Below, one piece after another: positions 1-9,477 of a stretch of DNA of 64,000 bases (position 1 is the first letter of the stretch; each line of letters starts with the position of its first letter). The stretch covers positions 1,635,686 to 1,699,685 of the forward strand of contig NW_008705565.1 of NCBI RefSeq assembly GCF_000186865.1. Direction: 5' to 3'. The stretch is from Aureococcus anophagefferens. Lineage: Eukaryota; Sar; Pelagophyceae; Pelagomonadales; Pelagomonadaceae. Below the pieces are notes generated by a model, which saw only the letters and a program-made list of their open reading frames with translations, was not told the DNA's origin and made no database searches. Position numbers and translations under genes: made by a program.

Positions 1-1
1 C

Positions 2-787
2 GCGCTGAGCTTCCTGAATCATGTCGACCTCTGCGCTGCGGCCACGACGGCGCGCCGGTGGCGCCAGGCGGTCGACACGCGCGCGCTGTGGACGGCCTTG
101 CTAGAGAAGCGATGCCCGGCACTTTTGAGTGCCATGGGCACATGCGGCGCGCCTCGCCAGCTCTTCACGCGGATATCCCGGCCGCTTCAACAGCGCCTCC
201 CGGAGACGCCCTTGAGCGACGTGGTTTTGCTCTTCGAGAGTTCTTACCAGGGCGAGATCACGCTGTCGGTTGCGTGTCCGCTCGATGAACTCATCCTATT
301 TGACACTGCGATGTATCTGATTCCCAACAAGCTTCATGGTGCACCTACGCGCTTCGAGGATACGCGCAACTTTGATTTTAACTGGGTGACCATCACGCTC
401 ATCCGAAAGTCTGATGGTGCCATCATCCGCAATCAGGGAGTCGCATTCAGTGGCCACGACACTTGGGAGGCGCACGACATTTCCCCGCAGATACCCGGCC
501 ACTCGTTCGCGCGACATTATTTAGCGGAATCACTGCAACCCTCGAAGGAAACCCATGAGTTCTCGATCGAAGTCCAGGCGAAGAATCTGCTGGACGGGAA
601 AAATCGTGATGCCCAATTTGATCGGGGTGATTTGGTTGTCACATTCTGCGCCTCGGTGTGTACCGATTTCTACAGGTTCCCTGGCTGGGACCGTGAGGAC
701 GATTATGTGTGGACTGGAAGACTTCAGCGTGAAAGCAACTTGGTCATCACCCCGCGCCTCCTCGCCTCCCTAGATTGGAAAACTTAA
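2..787 (+). CDS. F-box protein, 3' part (5' end outside window)
   Basis: The frame is open from the window edge to a TAA at 785-787, so the start lies upstream. The first ~40 residues (motifs LSFLNHVDLC, RRWRQAV and ALWTALL) fit the second half of an F-box, the Skp1-binding module of SCF ubiquitin ligases. The rest, about 220 residues with no recognised repeat, would be the substrate-binding part. From about 300 to 780 the base composition is much less GC-rich than the neighbours and the codons use more A/T in third position. The stop lies 3 bp from the stop of the convergent gene at 791. The F-box call rests on the N-terminal pattern only. Confidence 0.6.
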   Translation, partial: ALSFLNHVDLCAAATTARRWRQAVDTRALWTALLEKRCPALLSAMGTCGAPRQLFTRISRPLQQRLPETPLSDVVLLFESSYQGEITLSVACPLDELILFDTAMYLIPNKLHGAPTRFEDTRNFDFNWVTITLIRKSDGAIIRNQGVAFSGHDTWEAHDISPQIPGHSFARHYLAESLQPSKETHEFSIEVQAKNLLDGKNRDAQFDRGDLVVTFCASVCTDFYRFPGWDREDDYVWTGRLQRESNLVITPRLLASLDWKT

Positions 788-790
788 GCA

Positions 791-3700
791 TCATAGACCG
801 CTCGCGCGGGAGAGGCGCATGGACTGGAGGCTCGCGAGGGTGCCGTACTCGCCGGCGTAGGACGCCTCCATCGCCGCGAGCTTGGCGAGCTTGAGCTGGA
901 GGAGGTCGTCCTCCGCGTCGGGGAGCGGCGCGACGACGTCGGACGCGGGCGACTCCTCCCGGGGCGGCGTGACGCGCGCGGAGCCCCGCGTCGACGGCGC
1001 GTCGCAGAAGAGCATGGTCACGCCCGCGGGCCGCGCCGAGAGCGGCGGCGGCGGCGGCGTCACGATCGGCGCCGACGCGGCCGCCGGCGCGGAGTCGAGG
1101 CGGGCCGGCTCGGCGGCCTCGGGCGTCGCGGCCGAGGCGGGGCGCGACCGCGACGGCGGCGGCGCGGGCGTCGGCGGCGCGGGCTCGTCGAGCAGCGCGT
1201 CGGCGGGCTCGTCGAGCAGCACGTCGGCGGGCTCGTCGAGCGGCATGGCGAAGTCCGCGGGATCAAAGTCCGGGTGGCGCTCCGACGGCGGCGCGGGCGA
1301 CGGCGGCATCGCGAAGTCCGATGGGTCGAAATCCGGGTGCGCCGTCGACGGCGGCGCCGGCGACGGCGGCATGGCGAAATCCGAGGGGTCGAATTCGTCG
1401 TGCTCCGAGGGCGCGACCGGCGACGGGGGCATCGCAAAGTCCGACGGGTCGAAGTCGGGATGGCGCTCCGAGGGCGGCGCCGGCGACGGAGGCAGGGCGA
1501 AGTCCATGGGATCAAAGTCCGCCGTGCCCGGGACCTCGAGGATCGGCGCCGGGACGCTGCCGCGCTCGGACCGCGCGGTCTTGGGCCTCGCGTCGATCTC
1601 GACGACGGTCTGGCTCTCGCGCACGGAGACGATGCTTTCGCGGATCGAGGCCGAGCTCACGCGGAGGGAGGCCGTGCTTTGACGCGCCGGCTCGACGATC
1701 TGCAGCGACTTGGCCGTCGCCGGGCGAAGCGACGCCGCGCTCTCGCGCGCGGGCTCGACGCTTTCGCGTAGCGACTTGGCAGCCGTCGCCGGTCGCGAGC
1801 TCATCCGAACCGACGCCGCGCTCTCGCGCGCGGGCTCGGCGATCTGGCGGACCGACTTGGCCGTCGCCGGGCGGCTAAGCGACGCCGTGCTTTCGCGGGC
1901 GGGCTCGACGCTCTGGCGGACCGACTTGGCAGCCGTCGCCGGGCGGGCGCTGCGAAGCGATGTCGCGCTCTGGCGGGCTGGCTCGACGCTCTGGCGCACC
2001 GACTTGGCAGCCGTCGCCGGTCGCGAGCTCATCCGAAGCGATGTCGCGCTTTCGCGGGCGGGCTCGACGGAGCTCATCCGAAGCGACGGCGCGCTCTCGC
2101 GGGCGGGCTCGACGCTTTCGCGTAGCGACCGGGCCGTCGCCGGGCGGCAAAGAGACGCCGCGCTCTCGCGGACGCGGACGGACTCGGCCGTGTCCGGGCG
2201 ACAGAGCGACGCGCCGCTCTCGCGCACGAGGAAGGACTTGGCCGTCTCCGGCCGGCCGAGCGTCGCGCCGCTCTCGCGGACCGACTCGACGCTCCCGCGG
2301 AGCGGCGCGCCGGTCGCGCGCGCCTCGACGCCCCGGGGCGTGGGCGCGCGCGCCATGGCCTGGACCTGGGCCAGGAAGCTCGGGTCGACGCCCGGCGCCG
2401 CCACGGGCGGCGCGTCGATGGACGCCGCGGGCGTGTCGTCGGCGAAGAAGTCGTGGAAGGGCGTCGCGCCGCGCGCGAAGGGCGTCGCCGGCCCCGCGTC
2501 GGAGTCGCGGAAGGGCGTGCCCAGGGGCTTGGCGAAGGGCGTGCCCGCGCGCTTCGGGGCGACGTTCGCCGCGAAGGAGTCGCGGAGGGGCTCGTAGGAG
2601 GTCGGCGGCGGCTCGTCGTCGTCGTCGAGCGCGGCGAGCACGCTCGCGCGGAGCGCGAGCGACTCGACGGACGCCGCCGACGCGCGGACCATGACGTCCG
2701 CGCCGCCGCGCGTGCGCTCGACCCACTCCGCGGACTGCATGGATATGCCCGGGACGCTCTGGCGCGAGACGGAAACGCCCGCCGAGACGTCGACGGGGTT
2801 TCGGGAGAAGCGCACGGACCGCGACGCCGTCGCGCCGCGCGGCGCCGCGGCGGCGGGCGTGAGCGTCGACGTCGGCGGCCGCACCCTGGGCGTCGCCGCC
2901 ATGGCCTCGACGAGGTCCACGGACGCGTCCGGCGGCGCCGGCGGCGTCGGCGCGGCCAGCGACGCGGCGAGCGACGCGCCCGTCGGCGCCGACGGAAGGC
3001 CGTCGAAGAAGTAGGACGCGTCCGTCGCGGGCGCCTTCGCCGACGGCCGCGACGCCGCGACGGACGCCAAGAGGACGCTCGCGGACTGGTCCGCGAAGGA
3101 GCAGTAGGCCGGCGGCGCGCCGCCGTCGTGCGGCGACGCGACGGTGAGGTCGACGTCGCCGTCGTAGGCCGGGGGCGCCTCCTCGTCGCCGTAGTCGCCC
3201 GCCGCGTAGTCCGCGTGGCGCGGCTCGTCGTCGTCGGCGCCGCCGACCGTGGACACGCGCAGCGGCGACAGGGGGGCTCCGTCGTCCTCGTCCTCGCCGA
3301 GCGGCGCGTCGTCGAAGGCCTCGTCGTCTTCCGGCGCGTCGTCGAAGGCCTCGTCGTCCTCGTCTTCCGGCGCGTCGTCGAAGGCGTCGTCCTCTTCAAA
3401 CGCCGCCTCGTCCTCCTCTTGCGCGGGCGGCGCGGGCGTCGGCGCGCGCGGCGTCTTGCGCGTCGGCGGCCGCGCGTCCGCGTCGTCGTCGTCGCGCGGC
3501 TTGAGGGACGCGACGCGCGGGACGTTCGCGGCCACGGTGACGCCGCGCTTGTCGGGCGTGCGCGACGCGGGCGCGGCCAGCTTCGCGCAGCGGTGGCCGA
3601 AGGCGATGTTCACCGTCGGGTTCCGCGGCGGCGCCTTCTCGGACCGGGGGATCGCGGTGCCGAAGACGCCGAGCGGGCTCGGGGGCTCCGGCGGCGCGCC

Positions 3701-4330
3701 GGGCGCCTCGTCCGGCGGGAAGACCGCTTCTTCGTACCCCACGGCCGCGGGGAGGGCGAGGCTCGTTGGTACGGGCGACTCGGCGTCCCGCAGCGTGAAG
3801 ACGGCCCGCAGGCGGCAGGACGGGCCCACGGCGACGCCGTCGAGCGCGTGTAGCGCGACGGCTTCGCCGAACGCGACTTTCGCGAGCCCCGCGACGTCGA
3901 CGCGCCAGTGGAGCCACTTGCCCCGCTTGCCCTCGAAGGCGCCGCCGAGGGGCAGCTGGGCGTGGAGCGGCGTGCGGCTCGCCGCGGCGAAGGCCGACGA
4001 GAGCAGCACGCGGCGCCGGTTCCGCTTCTCGTCGCTGACGACGAGCTCGACGGCGAAGGGCCGCGCGTCGCTCGGCGGCAGCTCGAGCTGGAGCACGAGG
4101 TAGCGGTGGAGCAGGCCCAACGAGTGGGCGCCGCGGGACGACCGCGGCGCGCCGTCGCCGAGGGCCAGGCGCGTCGCCGCGCCGCCGTCGATGCTGTAGA
4201 CGTAGCCCCGCGTGCCGCTGTCGTAGAGCCGCTTCACGCCGCCGCTCGCCTTGGCCTTCCAGCGCTTCAGCGGGTCCTTGCCCGACGCGCCGAGCAGCTC
4301 GCAGGACGCGCCGCCCTGGTAGAGCATCAT
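791..4330 (-). CDS. CFAP20DC: CFAP20-domain protein (CFAP20DC/C3orf67-like) with repetitive tail
   Basis: The first ~185 residues match the CFAP20 (DUF667) domain of CFAP20DC: a LYQGG start, KDPLKRWK, GGVKRLYD, GYVYSIDGG, LGLLHRYLVLQLELP, TPLHAQLPL and an RLRAVFTL end. Family members begin just before the YQGG motif, so I prefer the Met-Met pair at 4330/4327 to the upstream Met at 4453. The remaining ~990 residues are low-complexity: acidic Asp/Glu-Pro stretches, then degenerate ~22-residue Ser/Arg units (ESVEPARESA, RPATAAKS), then five ~21-residue units around FDPSDFAMPPSP, then DEPAD repeats. CFAP20 relatives are linked to cilia and basal bodies; the role here is inferred. Divergent from the gene at 4564 with a short shared upstream region. 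Confidence 0.75.
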   Translation of the reverse strand: MMLYQGGASCELLGASGKDPLKRWKAKASGGVKRLYDSGTRGYVYSIDGGAATRLALGDGAPRSSRGAHSLGLLHRYLVLQLELPPSDARPFAVELVVSDEKRNRRRVLLSSAFAAASRTPLHAQLPLGGAFEGKRGKWLHWRVDVAGLAKVAFGEAVALHALDGVAVGPSCRLRAVFTLRDAESPVPTSLALPAAVGYEEAVFPPDEAPGAPPEPPSPLGVFGTAIPRSEKAPPRNPTVNIAFGHRCAKLAAPASRTPDKRGVTVAANVPRVASLKPRDDDDADARPPTRKTPRAPTPAPPAQEEDEAAFEEDDAFDDAPEDEDDEAFDDAPEDDEAFDDAPLGEDEDDGAPLSPLRVSTVGGADDDEPRHADYAAGDYGDEEAPPAYDGDVDLTVASPHDGGAPPAYCSFADQSASVLLASVAASRPSAKAPATDASYFFDGLPSAPTGASLAASLAAPTPPAPPDASVDLVEAMAATPRVRPPTSTLTPAAAAPRGATASRSVRFSRNPVDVSAGVSVSRQSVPGISMQSAEWVERTRGGADVMVRASAASVESLALRASVLAALDDDDEPPPTSYEPLRDSFAANVAPKRAGTPFAKPLGTPFRDSDAGPATPFARGATPFHDFFADDTPAASIDAPPVAAPGVDPSFLAQVQAMARAPTPRGVEARATGAPLRGSVESVRESGATLGRPETAKSFLVRESGASLCRPDTAESVRVRESAASLCRPATARSLRESVEPARESAPSLRMSSVEPARESATSLRMSSRPATAAKSVRQSVEPARQSATSLRSARPATAAKSVRQSVEPARESTASLSRPATAKSVRQIAEPARESAASVRMSSRPATAAKSLRESVEPARESAASLRPATAKSLQIVEPARQSTASLRVSSASIRESIVSVRESQTVVEIDARPKTARSERGSVPAPILEVPGTADFDPMDFALPPSPAPPSERHPDFDPSDFAMPPSPVAPSEHDEFDPSDFAMPPSPAPPSTAHPDFDPSDFAMPPSPAPPSERHPDFDPADFAMPLDEPADVLLDEPADALLDEPAPPTPAPPPSRSRPASAATPEAAEPARLDSAPAAASAPIVTPPPPPLSARPAGVTMLFCDAPSTRGSARVTPPREESPASDVVAPLPDAEDDLLQLKLAKLAAMEASYAGEYGTLASLQSMRLSRASGL
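1230..1530 (-). repeat. ~63-bp coding tandem repeat, five copies
   Basis: Five degenerate units of about 60-63 bp encode the FDPSDFAMPPSP-type peptide near the C-terminus of the CFAP20-domain protein. Units differ by substitutions and one is shorter. Confidence 0.8.
1680..2160 (-). repeat. ~66-bp coding tandem repeats (ESVEPARESA units)
   Basis: Degenerate units of about 60-75 bp encode Ser/Arg-rich peptides with ESVEPARESA and RPATAAKS cores in the same protein. Copies vary in length, which suggests repeat turnover by slippage or unequal exchange. Confidence 0.75.
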
Positions 4331-4563
4331 GCTGGATGGTTCGAACGGTGAACCGACGGGCGGGCAGCTCTCCGAGAGGGGCTGCCGCGCCGACGGTGCC
4401 GCGAGCGGCACCTTGCCGAGGCGGAGCACCGGATATCGACGGCCTCGACGCATGTTTCACAACGAGATTGGTTTTTCGGCTATGCCGTTCGCGACAGTCC
4501 GCGACCGCTGAGCCGCGGGGTCGTCCTTTGCTCGTGCCGCACGCAGATCTGAAAAGAAAGAAC

Positions 4564-5496
4564 ATGAAGCGCACGCTCGACGTGCCCGGCGGGAACGACG
4601 CGCGCCGCAAGTCGAAGGACATCCTCCCCTTCGACCAGTCCCGCGCCGAGGGCCACGCGATCCTCGTGGGCGCCTGCGCGCGCGTCCTCGAGGCGCGGGG
4701 CGGCGCCCTGCCCGTGCGCGGGCTCATGCACGAGCTCAACGGCGCGGTCCCCGCGGGCGCGTTCTCCAAGCGAGGCGAGCCGCGGTCCGCGGCGAGCTAC
4801 GTCAAGCAGGCCTGCGGCGGCTGCAAGGCCTGGGTCGAGGCCCTCCCGGCGGACGCGTTCACCATCGCGGGCGACTGGGACCGCGCCGACGTGACCCTCG
4901 CGCTCGCGGCCGCGGCGCCGCCGCCGCCGCCGGAGCCGGCCGCGCCGCCGGTCGCGGGGACGACGCGGACGGGCCGCTGCGCGTTCTGGGACCTGCGCAA
5001 CGGCTGGGGCAAGGTCGCCGTCGACGGGGCGGCCGGCGCGCGCGTCTTCGTCCACTGGCGCGACCTGCGCGACCGGTCGTCGCTGCCGCGCGGCGGCCGG
5101 GTCCGCTTCGCCGTCGCCGAGTCGGACAAGGGCTTCGCGGGCGTCGACGTCGTCCTCCTCGAGACGACGGCCGCCGACGTCGACGCGCTCCTCGCGGCGG
5201 GCTGCCTCGCGCCGCGCGGCCTCGCGGCCATGGCCATCGACGATCTCGGCGACGACGGCGCCCGGGGCGCGTCCGCGGCGGGCGCCGCGGACGACGGCGG
5301 CGACGACGACGCGGAGATGACGGCGACGACGCCCGACGCGTCCTTCGTCTTCGCGCCGCCGACCTTCGACCACGTCGCCGCGGATGCCGCCGTCGTCGTC
5401 CCCGAGGACGACTCCGGCGTCGTGCCCGTCGACCCCGGCGAGGACGACGTCGACGACCTGCCCCCCGAGCCGCCCGCGCGGCCCGTGACGCCGTAA
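4564..5496 (+). CDS. Cold-shock-domain protein
   Basis: A 310-residue protein starting at the ATG at 4564; the frame is open further upstream but without homology-like sequence. Residues ~134-200 form a cold-shock domain: a GRCAFWDLRNGWGKV strand, then ARVFVHWRDL (equivalent to the VFVH RNP2 motif), then RVRFAVAESDKGF. Such domains bind single-stranded RNA or DNA. Residues ~20-110 are predicted helical with GGALPVRGLMHEL and YVKQ motifs, resembling a small HTH/LOTUS-like module, which is tentative. The C-terminal third is acidic and probably disordered. The stop is 24 bp from the convergent gene's stop at 5521. Confidence 0.75.
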   Translation: MKRTLDVPGGNDARRKSKDILPFDQSRAEGHAILVGACARVLEARGGALPVRGLMHELNGAVPAGAFSKRGEPRSAASYVKQACGGCKAWVEALPADAFTIAGDWDRADVTLALAAAAPPPPPEPAAPPVAGTTRTGRCAFWDLRNGWGKVAVDGAAGARVFVHWRDLRDRSSLPRGGRVRFAVAESDKGFAGVDVVLLETTAADVDALLAAGCLAPRGLAAMAIDDLGDDGARGASAAGAADDGGDDDAEMTATTPDASFVFAPPTFDHVAADAAVVVPEDDSGVVPVDPGEDDVDDLPPEPPARPVTP

Positions 5497-5520
5497 CGAC
5501 CTTGTACAGGAACGCCCACC

Positions 5521-8074
5521 CTAGCGCCGCCGCCCCGCGCTCTCGAGGATCGCCGGGAGCTCGACGAGCACCGCGCGCTCGAGCCTGCCCCGGAGGCCCG
5601 CGGCCTCGCCGCCGCGCGTCGCGCGCGCGTAGGCCGCGCCGTCGAGGTCGAGGAAGGCGCGGCAGCAGTCGCCGAGCGGCGGCAGGTCGCCCGCGCCGAG
5701 GGCCGCGTCCCGCGCGGCGGCCTCGAGCGCCGAACGGACGTCGGCCTCGACGGCCGTTTCCGTCGGCCTCGGGAGCGCGCGGGACCACCAGCTCCGCGTC
5801 CAGTGGGGCGCCGCCGCGAGGGCCTCCAACGCCACGGCGCTCGCCCGCGCCGCCGTGGCCCGGGCGACGAGCGCCTCGACGGCCCGGAGCGCGCGCGCGG
5901 ACGGCAGGCCCGCGAGCGCGCGGAGGAGCCGCCGCTCGTCGCGCCGGAGATCCCGCAGCATCGCCGCGCCGTCGTCGCGCGCGCGCAGCGCGTCGACGAC
6001 GGCGTCCTCCAGGGGCCCGACGACGTAAAAGTCCGGCCGCGACGCCCAGCTCCCCGCCGCGCGGCGGAGGAAGACGCCCGCGGCCCGCATGACGCCGCGC
6101 CACCCCGCCGCCGCCGCGACGCCGCCGGCGATGAACACGACGGGCCGCTGCGTCGCCGGCGGCGCGCCCGCGTCCGCCAGATCCACGACGACGAAGGCCG
6201 CGTCCGCGCGCTCCGCGAGGAGCCCGGACGCGTCGGACGTCACGCCGAGCCGGAGCCGCCGGAGCGGCGCGCGGCAGGACCGGCGCGCGCGCGTGGTTTG
6301 ATCAAAACCGTCGCCCTCGCCCCACTCGTAGACGACGTCGCCGTCGACGGCGGCGTCCGCCGGCGGGCCGAGGACGCGCGCCGCGAGCCGCGGCGCCGCG
6401 CGGCCGCAGAACACCGCGAGCGGCGACAGCTGCGCGGACCGCACGGCGCGCTGCGCCGCGTCGCGCCTCCGCTCCGAGTCCGCGCAGAGCGCCGGCGCGT
6501 GGGCGCGCACGTGGCGCTCCAGCGCCTCGATGGACGTCGCGGACACGCGCCGCGACGCCTCGAGCCAGAGCGCCGCGTTCGACGCGAACGCCGCGCCCGG
6601 CGGCAGCGGCGCGTCCGCGACGCCGCAGCGGCCCTCGAAGAAGGACGTCGCCGCGACGCCGTGGGCCGCCTCGAGGAGGGTCCTTCGCGCGTCGCCGCCC
6701 GCGGCGAGGCCGGCGAACGCGGCCGCGGCGCCCGCCGTGACGGCGACGACGTCCTCCGGGCGCCGCCGCGCCGCCTCGCCGAGCGCGGCGAGCGCCAGCG
6801 ACAGGACGGCGGCCTTCCCGTTGCCCGGCGCGCAGAGCGCCAGGTCCAACGCCAGCAGCTTGGCGCCGCGCGGCGAGCTCTTGTGGCCGTTGTGGCCGAA
6901 GAGCGTCAAAGCCCACTGCGACAGCAGCAGGTCGAGCGTGCCGTCGAGCGCCGCGGCGAGGTCCGCGGCGGCCCTGAAGGGCCGGCGCGCCGCGTCGTTC
7001 GTCGCCCAGCCGCCGCAGCGCGCGGCGACGTCCGCGACGTCGCGCGACACGAGGCCCAGGTCGCCGGCCCACCACCCGGCGCACCGGTCCTCGACCTATG
7101 TGGAAATCAAATCTTCAACCCGACTTCAATGTGCGCGTAATCGAACGATTTGGACCAGACTCTTTCGCTGTGCTTCGAGAACTCGACGAGAGCAATCGAT
7201 CCGTCCAAAAATCAGCCGAATCGACTTCGATTTGATTGAGATAGAGAGTTCTGAAGTTTGGTGGGGACCCCCCAAACCAGTGGTTGATTTCCACACAGTC
7301 CTCGACGAGCGCGAGCAGCAGCCAGTAGGCCAGCGCCTCGTCGTCGGCCGACGGCGCCGCGCCGGCGCCGACGCCGTCGAGGAGCGTCGCGCAGACGACG
7401 TTGAGGCCCTGGCAGTAGCCCGTCGCCGGCGCGGCCGCCGCGACCGCGAGCAGCACGCGCCGGACGACGCGCCGCGCGCGCCCGGACCGCGCGCCGCCGC
7501 GGCCGCAGTCGAGGGCGACGTCCGCGGCGACGCTCGCCGGCACGGCGGCCTCCAGGTCGCCCAGGGGCGCCAGGAGCCGCGCGGGCGGCGCGAGCGACCC
7601 GTCGCGCCGCGCGCAGCCGGCGCGCGCCGCGCGCGCGGCCGCGCCGCTGAGCGCCGCCCACTCGCGCCGCCGGCGTCGTCGCGGCACGCCGCGCCAGACG
7701 AGGGCCTCGGCGCAGAGCTCCTGGTGCTCCGCGACGAGCGTCGTCTTCCGCGCCCAGGCCGCGTCGTCGTCGCCGTCGGACGCGTCGCCGCCGCCGTCGG
7801 ACGCGTCCGACGCGCTCTCGCTGTCCGACGGCTCGCGCTCCTCCTGCGTCGACGGCGCCGTCGGCGCCGCCGGCGCGTCGACGGCGAGGCAGCGCGGCCG
7901 CGGCGGCAGCTTCGCCGGCGCCGCGCCGCCGCAGAGGCGGCACCGGCAGGCCTCGGCCTTGGCCTGCCAGGCCTCGGCGCGCGCGGCGCTCAGCGTCTCG
8001 AGGCCGCGCTGCTCCGCGAGGCGGTAGAGCTCGTCCTCTTCCGCGAAGCTCGCGGTCGTGCCGCTGTCGTCCAT
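5521..8074 (-). CDS. TBC-domain Rab GTPase-activating protein, two exons
   Basis: Exon 1 is 8074-7307 (256 codons, phase 0) and exon 2 is 7095-5521, giving about 780 residues. Residues ~127-300 carry a TBC domain: WRGVPRRRRR, an arginine-finger region DCGR (189-192), the glutamine-finger motif GYCQGLN (219-225) and DDEALAYWLLLALVED, continuing after splicing as RCAGWWAGDLGLVSRDV. TBC proteins stimulate GTP hydrolysis by Rab GTPases in membrane traffic. The N-terminus has a short Cys cluster (CRCRLC). The start is the ATG at 8074. The exon 2 part is Ala/Arg-rich with no further domain recognised. The intron is an introner (separate entry); removing it restores an unbroken TBC motif. Confidence 0.8.
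7096..7297 (+). mobile_element. Introner element, copy 1 (functions as intron in minus-strand gene)
   Basis: A 202-bp insert flanked by 9-bp direct repeats (GTCCTCGAC on +, at 7087-7095 and 7298-7306). Its ends are inverted repeats: TATGTGGAAATCAA at the left and, read on the other strand, TGTGTGGAAATCAA at the right (13 of 14). For the host gene on the minus strand the intron is 7306-7096 (211 nt): GT comes from the duplicated target (GTCGAGGAC) and AG from the element end (CACATAG). Splicing restores the pre-insertion codons. The middle (~7172-7230) matches the copy at 13689 in the same orientation. Target-derived splice sites and inverted-repeat ends are known for introners of Aureococcus. 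Confidence 0.85.
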
Positions 8075-8228
8075 CTTTGATTTTGTCAGACCATCCCCTT
8101 TTGCCACTAATTCTCCATCTTGAAGTGATGTTTACCTGCCCGCGAGCTCGGACCGTCCCGGCGGAACTCAGTGGCGGAACTTCCGGCGGACTCGAGCTCA
8201 GGGGCAGACTACCTAGCACAAAACAATC

Positions 8229-9091
8229 CTATTGCGTAAAGATGGGCAGGAGGCTGTCGATGCGCCGCCGGCACGTCGGGCAGCCGATGCTCGCGCGCTG
8301 GCACCGCTTCGCGCACTTCGTGCACATGAGGTGGCCGCAGGGCACGCACGCCGCGTCTTTTGGCCGATCCATGCACACGTCGCAGAGGCGGATGGCCTCG
8401 AGTTCCGAGGTCAACGACCGCGCGCGGCTCTCGGCCGCCGAGCTCTTCGACGCTTCGGCCGCGGCGCGCGCGTCCGCCGACGCCGCGCGCTCGCGCTCCG
8501 CCTCCGCCTTCTGTCGCAAGCGCTCGGCGTCCGTCTCGTCGTGTTTGAGCAACGCGGCGTCGAGGGCCGCGGCCTCGTCCTTTTCCAGGAAGCGGAAGGG
8601 CGCGCCCTCGCCCCCCGGCCAGAGCGCGAGCAGGAGCGTCTCCGAACGGCCGCTCTCGAGGCGCACCGTCGCGCGCGCGCTCCGCGCGCGCTTGCCGCGG
8701 AACGATTCCGTCGGCGAGAAGAGGCGCTCCGCCGCATTCTCGAGGGCGCGGTCGACGGCGCGGGCGGTCGTGACGAGCGTCGAGGGCTGCTCCACGGCCT
8801 CGACGATCGCGCGCGGACTTGCTTGCCGATCTGCAGCCGTTCTCCGGCGAGCGCGTCCTCGGGCCGCGCCTCCTCCGCGACCCGCAGCATGTGCTCCGCG
8901 AAGATCTCGTCGCGCCCCGGGCAGGCCAGCTCGTTGTGGGCCTCGACGCCCGCGATGGTCCGGGGCTCCACCTCGCGCCGGCAGGTCCGGCAGACGATGC
9001 GTTCGCGCACCTCCGCGGCGTCGCTGGCGTCGTCGAGGCTGATCTCGACGCAGGCGTCGTCCGGCCAGAGGAGCTCCCTCCAGCGGCTCAT
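8229..9091 (-). CDS. RING-finger protein with a frame break at ~8799-8818
   Basis: The ATG at 9091 opens a frame with a CRTC...H...C cluster (residues ~34-57) that runs to about residue 91; the protein-like reading then continues in another frame to the stop at 8229. The C-terminus holds a RING-HC finger (CDVCMDRPKDAACVPCGH, then CTKCAKRC and CPTCRRR), preceded by an Ala/Glu/Arg coiled coil, which suggests an E3 ubiquitin ligase. The two frames differ by 2 nt. Either a CG dinucleotide is extra in the CGCGCGCG run near 8808-8815 (error or mutation), or a 20-nt GT...AG segment at 8818-8799 is removed. Joined length would be about 280 residues. Confidence 0.65.
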
Positions 9092-9477
9092 GGTCCCCTT
9101 CCTAGGGCTGCTGCATCATCCCCTTCCTCGGACCATCATGAGAAGGATAAGTCCTCTCCGGGTAAACTTTAGAAGGTGAAGTTGCGCTACAAACTTTTGC
9201 GCTCGCGACGTGTGCGCCGGACGACGCGATCGCACTGAGCCGCGGTGAAATAATTAGAGGCGCAGTCACACTTCAAAGCAACCGAGGTGCGCCCACCCTG
9301 CCTGGACGCCCTCCCGCGCTCCCGCGCGACGCGCCTCGGGGCCGCGGGAGCAACACAGCCATGCGACGCCGCGCGCGCGCACCGAATCGCCCGGCTGTTC
9401 GGCGACAACGTCACCGCTGCCCGACCGCCCGCCCCCGCCGCCCCGCGCGACGACGACCCGCCACCCGCGTAGGCACC
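9092..9477. promoter_or_regulatory. Divergent intergenic region (RING gene / UGDH)
   Basis: 386 bp between two divergent start codons. It presumably holds both promoters and 5' UTRs. I see no TATA box and no gene in it. The UGDH frame stays open upstream to 9361, but that part is compositionally UTR-like. Confidence 0.4.

Noticed and set aside
2453..3853. Long plus-strand frames across the CFAP20-domain gene
   Set aside because: Arg/Val/Gly-rich reading opposite a recognisable domain protein; typical shadows in GC-rich DNA.
4325..4360. GGTTCGAAC word resembling a tRNA B box
   Set aside because: No cloverleaf can be drawn around it.
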